NCBI GenBank assembly: GCA_039819065.1
Contig: JBCBSS010000153.1
Coordinates: 1-19,166, forward strand
Length of the DNA stretch: 19,166 bases
Origin: JBCBSS01 sp039819065
GTDB lineage: Bacteria; Bacteroidota; Bacteroidia; Cytophagales; Cyclobacteriaceae
Direction of reading: 5' to 3'
Shown: piece after piece, positions 13,227 to 19,166 of the stretch
How positions within the stretch are numbered: the first letter of the stretch is position 1
Layout of the letters: each line of letters starts with the position of its first letter
The notes under the pieces: model-generated
The model's database searches: none
What the model saw: the letters and a program-made list of their open reading frames with translations, nothing else
Told to the model about the DNA's origin: nothing
Translations under genes and position numbers: made by a program

Positions 13227-13690
13227 ACATACTTTAAGTATATCTTATTGGTAGCGGTATTCATCATGATCTTACGGCCTCTCTTTCCATCAATATCTGA
13301 TTTCAATAGGGGGATGCCGTATTGACTCAGTACATCATGCGCTACCTGGATATTTCTCTTCCCAACTTCATACACATTGTTTTCCATGAGGCTGTTGGCA
13401 CCACCAAAGATTTTCGCCACTAAATTCCTTTGGTTGGCTCCCAATGAAATCATCTTCTGTATGAGGCGCGGAATAGCGATATTCCCATATTTTGGTGTAG
13501 CCAAACTTTCATCATTCCAGGCCGGGAGCATAAAATGGTTGATACCACCGAATTGCAAATGTTGATCGTAAAGGCATACTGCGACGCAAGAGCCTAGCAC
13601 TGTAGTGACATCATGTGGGAATCTCGAGGCAAACAATGTTGAAGGAAGCAGAAAATGCCGCTTAGCGGATAAACTCAACGTTTCTTTCAT
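13223..13690 (-). CDS. cheD: Chemoreceptor glutamine deamidase CheD
   Basis: The 155-residue protein matches CheD in length and active site: Thr29, Cys35 in TTVLGSCVAVCLYD and His52 in GGINHFMLP. The Thr-to-Cys and Cys-to-His spacings (6 and 17) are the same as I recall for Thermotoga CheD (T21, C27, H44). It converts receptor glutamines to glutamates, creating methylation sites for CheR. NLVAKIFGGANS and the C-terminal GKRGRKIMMNTATNKIYLKY are further family blocks. ATG 13690 shares a base with the stop of the kinase-like gene (TAATG) and its own TGA overlaps the cheB start (ATGA), so all three are coupled. No cheC, its usual regulator in Gram-positives, is visible. Confidence 0.95.
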   Translation of the reverse strand: MKETLSLSAKRHFLLPSTLFASRFPHDVTTVLGSCVAVCLYDQHLQFGGINHFMLPAWNDESLATPKYGNIAIPRLIQKMISLGANQRNLVAKIFGGANSLMENNVYEVGKRNIQVAHDVLSQYGIPLLKSDIDGKRGRKIMMNTATNKIYLKYV

Positions 13691-14538
13691 TAGAATATCT
13701 CTTCATCACCCAACGACACTTCTTCAAAAGCTTCCGGAAATTCTACCGTCGGTAAGTTAATAACGAAGGTGCTTCCCATACCCAATTCACTTATGAGATC
13801 GAGTGATCCACTCAAAAGCTCGGTATATTCTTGCACAATGGACAACCCCAACCCAGTACCTTGGTGTGCTTTGGTCACCCCTTCATCCAGTTGTTTGAAC
13901 CGGCTGAAAATCGTCGTTTGGTCTTTTGGACTAATTCCAGCGCCATGGTCAGATATCGTAAATACAATACCCGGTTTATCTACGTGCAAATCGATTTTTA
14001 TTTCTTCTCCTTCAGGAGAAAACTCAATGGCATTACCCACCAAATTCAGCAGTATAGCTTGAAAAAGGACTGGATCAGTGCTGAATAATTGACCCTCTGC
14101 TATTTTCCTGGTGACCTGGATATTGATATTTTTTTGATTGTACTTGAAGTACAGGTCTTGAATGACTTGGTCTAAGATGTCAGACACCTCTAACTTCCTC
14201 CGCTGTACAGTTACAACGCCTGCTTCAATAGCTGCCGCCGCAAACACATTTCGCATCTTATAGTCGAGCTCAAAAGCTTGCTCATAGGCCAGATTGGCCT
14301 GTCTATGTACTTGCTCAGGATTACTGTAAGCCATGTGCCTGATATTATTGGTCAACCCAAGAATACTGGTTAGCGGGTTGTTAATCTCATTTAGAATATG
14401 GCTGAGGAAGTTAGAACGCTGGCTCTCTGCTTGCAGAAGCTTAGCACTTAACAACGTGAGTTGCTCGGCGGACTGCTCCAATTTTTCCTCCAACTCTCTT
14501 ATTCTACTTTGCCAATGCTGATCACTATGCTCTTTCAT
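13690..14538 (-). CDS. Histidine-kinase-like protein lacking the phospho-accepting His
   Basis: The 282-residue soluble protein starts with a coiled coil (about 8-42), then a HisKA-like helix (43-110) and an HATPase domain (about 118-268). The ATP site looks intact: N-box NLVGNAIEF (165-173), G1 SDHGAGIS (196-203), F-box FSRF (211-214), G2 GTGLGL (227-232). The H-box reads FLSHILNEINNPLTSILGL: aligned with the usual FL..MSHEIRTPLN, position 50 is Asn instead of His. His47, three residues earlier, is on a different helix face. The NEINNPLTSI form is, from memory, a recurring variant in Bacteroidetes and so not random damage. No sensor, membrane or receiver domain is present. It lies 8 nt after cheR and overlaps cheD by one base. 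It probably acts as an ATP-binding regulator or scaffold in chemosensing. Confidence 0.85.
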   Translation of the reverse strand: MKEHSDQHWQSRIRELEEKLEQSAEQLTLLSAKLLQAESQRSNFLSHILNEINNPLTSILGLTNNIRHMAYSNPEQVHRQANLAYEQAFELDYKMRNVFAAAAIEAGVVTVQRRKLEVSDILDQVIQDLYFKYNQKNINIQVTRKIAEGQLFSTDPVLFQAILLNLVGNAIEFSPEGEEIKIDLHVDKPGIVFTISDHGAGISPKDQTTIFSRFKQLDEGVTKAHQGTGLGLSIVQEYTELLSGSLDLISELGMGSTFVINLPTVEFPEAFEEVSLGDEEIF

Positions 14539-14546
14539 ATGCTTAT

Positions 14547-15368
14547 TTAAATTTTCTGATAAGTGGCAGGCATGAGTTGCCTGAGTGGTAAGTCCATTTC
14601 AAACAATGACTCTGAATGTCCTATGAACAAATACCCACCTGGTCTCAAATACTGGATGAGTTTTTTTACCACATGCTTTTGTGTTTCCTTGTCGAAGTAG
14701 ATCAAGACATTTCTACAAAAAATGATGTCTTGCAAACTGTTCAAGTTATAATCTGCATCCATCAGATTCAGGCGTTGATAGGATATTTTTCTTCTCAAGC
14801 CCGGTACGATCCTGACTAATCCTTTTGTAGGATCTTTGCTTCTCAACAAATACTTTTTCCTTAAATGTTGTGGTATATCTACGATGCGGTTTTCCTGATA
14901 CACGCCATTAGCCGCGTGTTTCAATACTTTTGTTGATATATCCGTGGCCAGAATCTCATAATTGATAGGACCTTTCTTCCCAATTTCTTCTTCCAGTACC
15001 ATCGCTATGGTATAGGGTTCCTCTCCCGTCGAGCAGGCTGCGCTCCAAATTCTCAAAGGGCTGCTACCCTTTTTGTTCCTGAATGCTGACACCACACTTT
15101 TAGCGACAAAATCAAAATGAGCCGACTCTCTAAAGAAATCTGTTTTGTTGGTCGATACGGCGTCAAGCATGTGAACCAATTCTTCTTTGCCCGCCGGGCC
15201 AGTCACATATCGGTAGTATTCTCTGAAACATTTCATGTTCAATGACACCAGCCGTTTTTGAAGTCTGCCTTCCAACAGGATACGTTTAGGAGCAGTGAGA
15301 TTAATACCACACTGCTGATAAACGTAGGCACTAAACTTCCCGAAATCGTCCTCTTTCAGTTCGATCAT
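14547..15368 (-). CDS. cheR: Chemotaxis protein methyltransferase
   Basis: From ATG 15368 the protein has 273 residues, the usual CheR size. The N-terminal helical domain (FGKFSAYVYQQCGINL ... KRILLEGRLQKRL) is followed by the Rossmann SAM-binding domain with LRIWSAACSTGEEPYTIAMV (motif I, the GxSxGEEPY hallmark), ILATDISTKVL (motif II) and DIIFCRNVLIYF (the catalytic-side motif), and ends GGYLFIGHSES. It methylates receptor glutamates using S-adenosylmethionine. A longer frame starts at ATG 15422, but those 18 extra residues resemble no CheR N-terminus and that ATG lies in the loop of an mRNA hairpin, so MIELKEDDF is chosen as the start. It follows the MCP gene by 80 nt, the widest internal gap in the operon. 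No C-terminal TPR extension or receptor-pentapeptide-binding insert is obvious. Confidence 0.95.
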   Translation of the reverse strand: MIELKEDDFGKFSAYVYQQCGINLTAPKRILLEGRLQKRLVSLNMKCFREYYRYVTGPAGKEELVHMLDAVSTNKTDFFRESAHFDFVAKSVVSAFRNKKGSSPLRIWSAACSTGEEPYTIAMVLEEEIGKKGPINYEILATDISTKVLKHAANGVYQENRIVDIPQHLRKKYLLRSKDPTKGLVRIVPGLRRKISYQRLNLMDADYNLNSLQDIIFCRNVLIYFDKETQKHVVKKLIQYLRPGGYLFIGHSESLFEMDLPLRQLMPATYQKI

Positions 15369-15405
15369 GAATGTATCAATCCTATGAGTTACTAGAATGG
15401 AATTA

Positions 15406-15434
15406 GGGAGCACTCGAATCATTTGAGCGCTCCC
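15406..15434 (-). terminator. Hairpin between mcp and cheR, possible attenuator or processing site
   Basis: As minus-strand RNA, GGGAGCGCUC and GAGUGCUCCC form a 10-bp stem, one pair being G-U, with a 9-nt loop; UAAUUCCAUUCU follows, only weakly U-rich. It begins 15 nt after the mcp stop. Such a hairpin could lower expression of cheR and later genes relative to the receptor, or stabilise the upstream mRNA end. Confidence 0.5.
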
Positions 15435-15448
15435 CTTCTATTTTAAAA

Positions 15449-17140
15449 TCAGTATTGCTGGAAATCGTTATCCGAAAAATCGTTTCCTCCCAGGTCAATA
15501 TTTACGCCATTGCTACTGCCATTGGCATGTTCTGGCTTATTTAGGTTAGCACTATTGATGGCCGGTCTTGGTGCAGCTTGGAATGTCTTTTGAGTAGTGG
15601 CCGAAGCCATTGTTCGTTTGCGCGTCTCGGCAATCACATTATTATCAATCTTGAAGAACTGAATGGCTTCCCTTAGATTTTCTGCTTGAGTAGAAAGTTC
15701 GTCTGAGCTGGCAGCCATTTCTTCCGCACCTGCTGCATTCTGTTGAATGACTTGGTTGAATTGCTGTATGGCAGAATTTACTTGACCCGCTCCTGAATTT
15801 TGCTCTATGCTTGAGGCGGCAATCTCCTGCACCAGCTTAGCGGTACTTTGGATATTGGGCACGATTTGCTCTAGAAGTTTGCCCGATTTATCAGCGATAG
15901 AAACACTGCTACTAGAAAGCTCGTTGATTTCAGATGCTGCTGACTGGCTCCTTTCAGCTAGCTTTCTCACCTCAGTTGCCACTACGGCGAAACCCTTTCC
16001 ATGGTCTCCAGCTCTTGCCGCCTCTACAGCGGCATTCAATGCAAGTAGATTAGTTTGCCTGGCAATCTCTTCAATGATCGAGATCTTATCAGCGATCTTC
16101 TTCATGGATTCTACGGTGGTAATCACTGATTGGCTACCTTCCTGCATGTCATCCGAAGCTTTCAAGGCTATCTTCTCAGTTTGCTGCGCATTGTCGGTAT
16201 TCTGCTGGATATTGGATACCATCTGTTCCATTGATGATGATATTTGTTCGGCAGAAGCAGCTTGCTGTTGAGAGCCTTGCGACATGGATTGTGAAGTAGA
16301 ACTCATTTGTATACTGGCCGAAGCGATATTGTCTGAAGATGTACTGACGAAAGACATCACCTCTTTCAGTTTCTCAACCATTTTGCTCATCATCTCCAAT
16401 AGCTCCCCAATTTCATCATTGGAAGTGTTCTTGATCTCAACGGTAAGATCGCCCTCAGATACAGCGCTGACTACATCCCTGGCTTTTTGAATGGAAGACA
16501 TGACTGAACGGATGATCCATAATGATACTATAATGGAGAGCACGATACTGACAAACAGCAGAACAAGCATATTGGAGGCAGCCTGAGCAGATTGAACATT
16601 CGCGTCCTTCTTAGCTTGTGCTAAGGCATTCGTATTCTTGGTTACCAATTGAGACAGTGTTCGAATCGATTTCATAGCCGCTGCCCGCGCTTCCGATACA
16701 GACAAGGCGGACGCTATTTGATTAGAAGAATCGGTATTTACCAAGCCTGCTGCTTTGATCTTGTCAAAGGCTTTTTGATAATCACCCCAGTTGTTATTGA
16801 AATCCTGCAGGATCTGTATGCCACGCTCATCAGATATGCCTCTAACTACTTCGATGGCCTCCATCATATCGTCAGTACGATCGGAGATTTCTTTCAAATA
16901 GGCCTGCTTTTCTGTTAGCCTTCTTTCCAGCAAAAAGTCCTTCTCACGTTTCGTGATCAACTGGATAAGTTCAGCGGCCCTTTGCGAATTTTTGATCCGC
17001 TCCACATTGATATCCACCAATCCGTTTAGGTTGGCGCTCATTTCTGATAAATTGGATTTACCGAGAAAATAAATTCCTGTGGCCAAAATGATCAATAGGG
17101 AAAAACCCGTGATCAGCCTTGCTTTGATACTTAGTTTCAT
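15449..17140 (-). CDS. Methyl-accepting chemotaxis protein
   Basis: The 563-residue inner-membrane receptor has a first membrane helix at about 8-26 (LITGFSLLIILATGIYFLG), a periplasmic helical sensor (27-188) of four-helix-bundle type starting with the LxxLVDINVERI pattern, a second helix at about 190-210 (MLVLLFVSIVLSIIVSLWII), a HAMP domain (211-264, with DLTVEI and NDEIGELLEMM), and a long helical signalling domain. The hairpin tip that binds CheA and CheW is at about 353-395 (IARQTNLLALNAAVEAARAG, then GKGFAVVATEVRKLAERS). Many Ser/Gln/Glu-rich patches (EQISSSMEQM, QQNAAGAEEMAASS) are possible methylation or deamidation sites for CheR, CheB and CheD. The C-terminus is Asn/Ala-rich without the NWETF-type tether. 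It lies 48 nt after cheW. Ligand unknown. Confidence 0.96.
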   Translation of the reverse strand: MKLSIKARLITGFSLLIILATGIYFLGKSNLSEMSANLNGLVDINVERIKNSQRAAELIQLITKREKDFLLERRLTEKQAYLKEISDRTDDMMEAIEVVRGISDERGIQILQDFNNNWGDYQKAFDKIKAAGLVNTDSSNQIASALSVSEARAAAMKSIRTLSQLVTKNTNALAQAKKDANVQSAQAASNMLVLLFVSIVLSIIVSLWIIRSVMSSIQKARDVVSAVSEGDLTVEIKNTSNDEIGELLEMMSKMVEKLKEVMSFVSTSSDNIASASIQMSSTSQSMSQGSQQQAASAEQISSSMEQMVSNIQQNTDNAQQTEKIALKASDDMQEGSQSVITTVESMKKIADKISIIEEIARQTNLLALNAAVEAARAGDHGKGFAVVATEVRKLAERSQSAASEINELSSSSVSIADKSGKLLEQIVPNIQSTAKLVQEIAASSIEQNSGAGQVNSAIQQFNQVIQQNAAGAEEMAASSDELSTQAENLREAIQFFKIDNNVIAETRKRTMASATTQKTFQAAPRPAINSANLNKPEHANGSSNGVNIDLGGNDFSDNDFQQY

Positions 17141-17188
17141 ACGCTTTTTGCTTGATGTTTGAAAAAAGGTGAAATGAATTGGCCTTTA

Positions 17189-17728
17189 CTAAGCCTCACT
17201 CGTTTCTTCGGGCATTATATTCTGTTCTTGAAGGTCAGTATTAGAAGCTTCTTCTGATTCCTTGAGCACAGTAATCTCCTGTGTGCTAAATACTTTGTCC
17301 ATATCCAGCATGAGAATGAAATCGTCAGCTTTTTTTACCATACCAATGATAAGATCTGTTCGATAGCCGAATTGAAATGATGGTGGATCTTGAATTTCAT
17401 CATCACCAATTTCCAACACAGCTTGTATGGCATCCACTAATGCACCTAAGACTATTTCCTGATTGTCTACTTCTATGCTCAGGACAACGATGCAAGTATC
17501 CACGGTATCCTCGATCGGCGCCATTCCGAATTTCACCCTGGTGTCTATTACCGGGAGTACTCTTCCCCTGAGGTTGATCACTCCCCGCATATAGGGAGGA
17601 GCCTTAGGAACTCTGGTTATTTTTGGCACCTCTATTATTTCCAACACACGATTTACCGTAGATCCAAAAATCTCGTTGTCAAGTGTGAATGTCAGGTATG
17701 ACTGACTATTGATAACTGAGCTTTCCAT
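17189..17728 (-). CDS. cheW: Chemotaxis coupling protein
   Basis: The 179-residue protein is a single CheW (SH3-like) domain: YLTFTLDNEIFGSTVNRVLE, then KITRVPKAPPYMRGVINLRG with RVLPVIDTRVKFGM, all characteristic CheW blocks, and IIGMVKKADDFILMLDMDKVF near the end. It bridges the receptor and CheA in the signalling array. After about residue 150 there is an acidic tail (LKESEEASNTDLQEQNIMPEETSEA) not part of the fold. Its ATG lies inside the end of cheA (23-nt overlap), so the two are translated in a coupled way. Confidence 0.96.
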   Translation of the reverse strand: MESSVINSQSYLTFTLDNEIFGSTVNRVLEIIEVPKITRVPKAPPYMRGVINLRGRVLPVIDTRVKFGMAPIEDTVDTCIVVLSIEVDNQEIVLGALVDAIQAVLEIGDDEIQDPPSFQFGYRTDLIIGMVKKADDFILMLDMDKVFSTQEITVLKESEEASNTDLQEQNIMPEETSEA

Positions 17729-19166
17729 AGCTTACATTTTTTGAAGATTCGTTAATTATTTTGCGCAGCAGTTTATTGATATCAAAAACCAATGCCACTG
17801 TTCCGTCACCTAGAATGGTGGCTCCGCTAAATTCCTCCTGATCCCGATACATGTGCCCCAATGGTTTAAGCACTATCTGATGTTCACCTATGATACTATC
17901 GACTGAAATACCTACTTCTTCATCCAGGTATTTCATTTTAATGATTTGGTTAAGTCCAGGAGAGGGTTTTGTGCAGTTTAGCGCCTCTCGTAAGTGGAAT
18001 ACAGGTATCCTTTCCCCTTCCAAAACCAACTGCTCGTTAACATTCGATAGCAAGGCAGCGGGCACTTCATAGCACTTGTCAACCAGATGAAGCGGAATGA
18101 CATAAGTATTCTCACCAATTTCTACCAGTAACCCATCGATGATAGATAATGTGAGTGGCAGGCGTATGGTAAAGGACGTGCCTTTTCCCTTTTCTGAAGC
18201 AATAAATATATCACCTTGCAAATCTTCTATGCCACGTTTCACCACATCCATACCCACTCCTCGTCCACTGATGTCACTCAATTCTACAGCTGTAGAAAAC
18301 CCGGGCATAAAGAGTAACTGATAGGTCTCTTGCTCGCTCAGTTCTACCTCTTCTCCGATAAGTCCTTTCTCTATCGCACTTTTGCGGACTTTTTTCAAGT
18401 CGATACCAGCACCATCATCCGACAACTTGATCATCACGTTGGTGCCAGAGTTGTACGCCTCAATTCGGATCGTACCTTTTTCCTTTTTCCCCTGCTGTTT
18501 GCGCACATCCGGATGCTCGATCCCATGGTCTATACAATTCCTCATGAGGTGCAGCAAAGGGTCACTTAGTTTTTCTATAATGGATTTATCCAGTTCGGTA
18601 TCCGTACCTATGGTCACTAGATCAATGTCCTTGTTCAGTTCTTTTGAGAGGTCGCGTACTAATCGCTGGAAACGGACGACCAGTGTATCGATCGGTATGA
18701 GACAAATCGAAAAAGCATTGTCTCTTAACTGGCGCGTGATCTTGGCAATGTTTTCGGTAATGGCACCCAATTCTGCTTCTTCCAGTCCGTTGACCAGCAT
18801 ACTTAGGCGTGCTTGCATGGTGATTAACTCACTAATCTGATTCATCAGCGTATCCAGTTTGGTAGAGGATACTCTAATAGAATTGATGGCATGCTTAGCC
18901 TCTGAGACCGAAGTACTTTTAAGGCTGTTAGATGCCCGGTGTACATCAACTGATTCAGGTTGGTGGCTTTTTATCAGTTCTGCAATCACTTCATAGCCCA
19001 GCGGTCGGTTTGAAACGTCTTTAGCTTCAAGCTGTTGAAGCACTTCATTTTCAAGTACCTGATGCTCAGCGAGTAACTCAATTTGGATATCTGCTGCATC
19101 TTCCACAAACAGAAATACATCTTCTATTTGTGATAGCGATTGGGTGGTATTAGAAACCACCCAATC
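17706..19166 (-). CDS. cheA: Chemotaxis histidine kinase CheA, 5' end beyond window
   Basis: The frame is open to the right edge, so only the C-terminal 486 residues are seen. A variable, acidic segment (about 100 residues, possibly the end of P2 or a linker) is followed by the P3 dimerisation domain (SSTKLDTLMNQISELITMQA), the P4 kinase domain (LLHLMRNCIDHGIEHPDVR as N-box, DDGAGIDL as G1, PGFSTA, GRGVGMDVV as G2) and the CheW-like P5 (LSIIDGLLVEIGENTYVIPL, ending LGDGTVALVFDINKLL). The P1 domain with the phospho-His lies outside. A GTG at 19160 could look like a start, but it would give a kinase without P1 and is rejected. P4 passes phosphate in trans to P1, which then phosphorylates CheB and an unseen CheY. 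It is the first visible gene of the operon and overlaps cheW by 23 nt. Confidence 0.95.
   Translation of the reverse strand, partial: DWVVSNTTQSLSQIEDVFLFVEDAADIQIELLAEHQVLENEVLQQLEAKDVSNRPLGYEVIAELIKSHQPESVDVHRASNSLKSTSVSEAKHAINSIRVSSTKLDTLMNQISELITMQARLSMLVNGLEEAELGAITENIAKITRQLRDNAFSICLIPIDTLVVRFQRLVRDLSKELNKDIDLVTIGTDTELDKSIIEKLSDPLLHLMRNCIDHGIEHPDVRKQQGKKEKGTIRIEAYNSGTNVMIKLSDDGAGIDLKKVRKSAIEKGLIGEEVELSEQETYQLLFMPGFSTAVELSDISGRGVGMDVVKRGIEDLQGDIFIASEKGKGTSFTIRLPLTLSIIDGLLVEIGENTYVIPLHLVDKCYEVPAALLSNVNEQLVLEGERIPVFHLREALNCTKPSPGLNQIIKMKYLDEEVGISVDSIIGEHQIVLKPLGHMYRDQEEFSGATILGDGTVALVFDINKLLRKIINESSKNVSYGKLSYQ

Noticed and set aside
15807..16271. Plus-strand frame of 154 codons inside the MCP gene
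   Set aside because: Low-complexity Ser/Ala/Ile-rich product that is the reverse of the helical heptads of the receptor; no independent support.
18382..18840. Plus-strand frame of 152 codons opposite cheA
   Set aside because: Antisense to the conserved P3/P4 domains of CheA; no recognisable protein.
19158..19160. GTG as the start of cheA
   Set aside because: The frame is open to the window edge and starting here would remove the essential P1 domain, so the gene is treated as truncated by the window.

Overview
The window looks like part of a Bacteroidetes chromosome, most likely of a gliding Cytophagales-type marine or soil bacterium. This is inferred from the protein families (DUF2490 outer-membrane protein, a chemotaxis operon with an Asn-variant kinase, a DUF4172-type Fic protein), from TAnnTTTG promoter boxes, and from the scarcity of well-placed Shine-Dalgarno sequences. 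No ribosomal RNA, insertion sequence, prophage or CRISPR array is visible.

Layout. (1) Positions 1-782, minus strand: two small genes resembling immunity proteins, one barstar-like and one cut by the window edge. (2) 846-3824: a surface-polysaccharide segment with a GT2 glycosyltransferase and an RmlC-type cupin epimerase on the minus strand, and a divergent Wzx/MOP flippase on the plus strand. (3) 3959-5072: an ECF sigma factor (TTG start) overlapping a four-helix membrane protein, probably its regulator. (4) 5247-5795: a DUF6624-like protein. (5) 5813-8467, minus strand: two abutting, atypical tRNA genes, then 13 nt later an atypical short-chain dehydrogenase with a zinc-ribbon-like N-terminus, fused by a TAATG overlap to a ribonuclease-inhibitor-type leucine-rich-repeat protein. 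(6) 8760-9869: a Fic protein with built-in inhibitory motif and C-terminal winged helix, behind a promoter that overlaps a 9-bp inverted repeat. (7) 10079-10825: fabG. (8) 10826-11322: a 500-bp convergent intergenic region full of short dispersed repeats and hairpins. (9) 11323-12078: a DUF2490 outer-membrane protein. (10) 12150-19166: a chemotaxis operon read on the minus strand as cheA (cut at its 5' end), cheW, mcp, cheR, a histidine-kinase-like protein, cheD and cheB.

How the genes work together. The chemotaxis genes form one tightly packed transcription unit: receptor array (MCP, CheW, CheA) plus the full adaptation set (CheR methyltransferase, CheB methylesterase, CheD deamidase). No cheY, cheC or cheZ is present here. 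The inserted kinase-like protein has an Asn where the phospho-accepting His should be, so it may be a non-phosphorylatable partner. The sugar genes probably assemble and export a lipid-linked glycan. The best candidates for something unusual are the tRNA-like pair leading the dehydrogenase/LRR unit, with the Fic gene divergent from it, and the pseudo-kinase in the che operon. No strong case for a wholly new defence system can be made from sequence alone.
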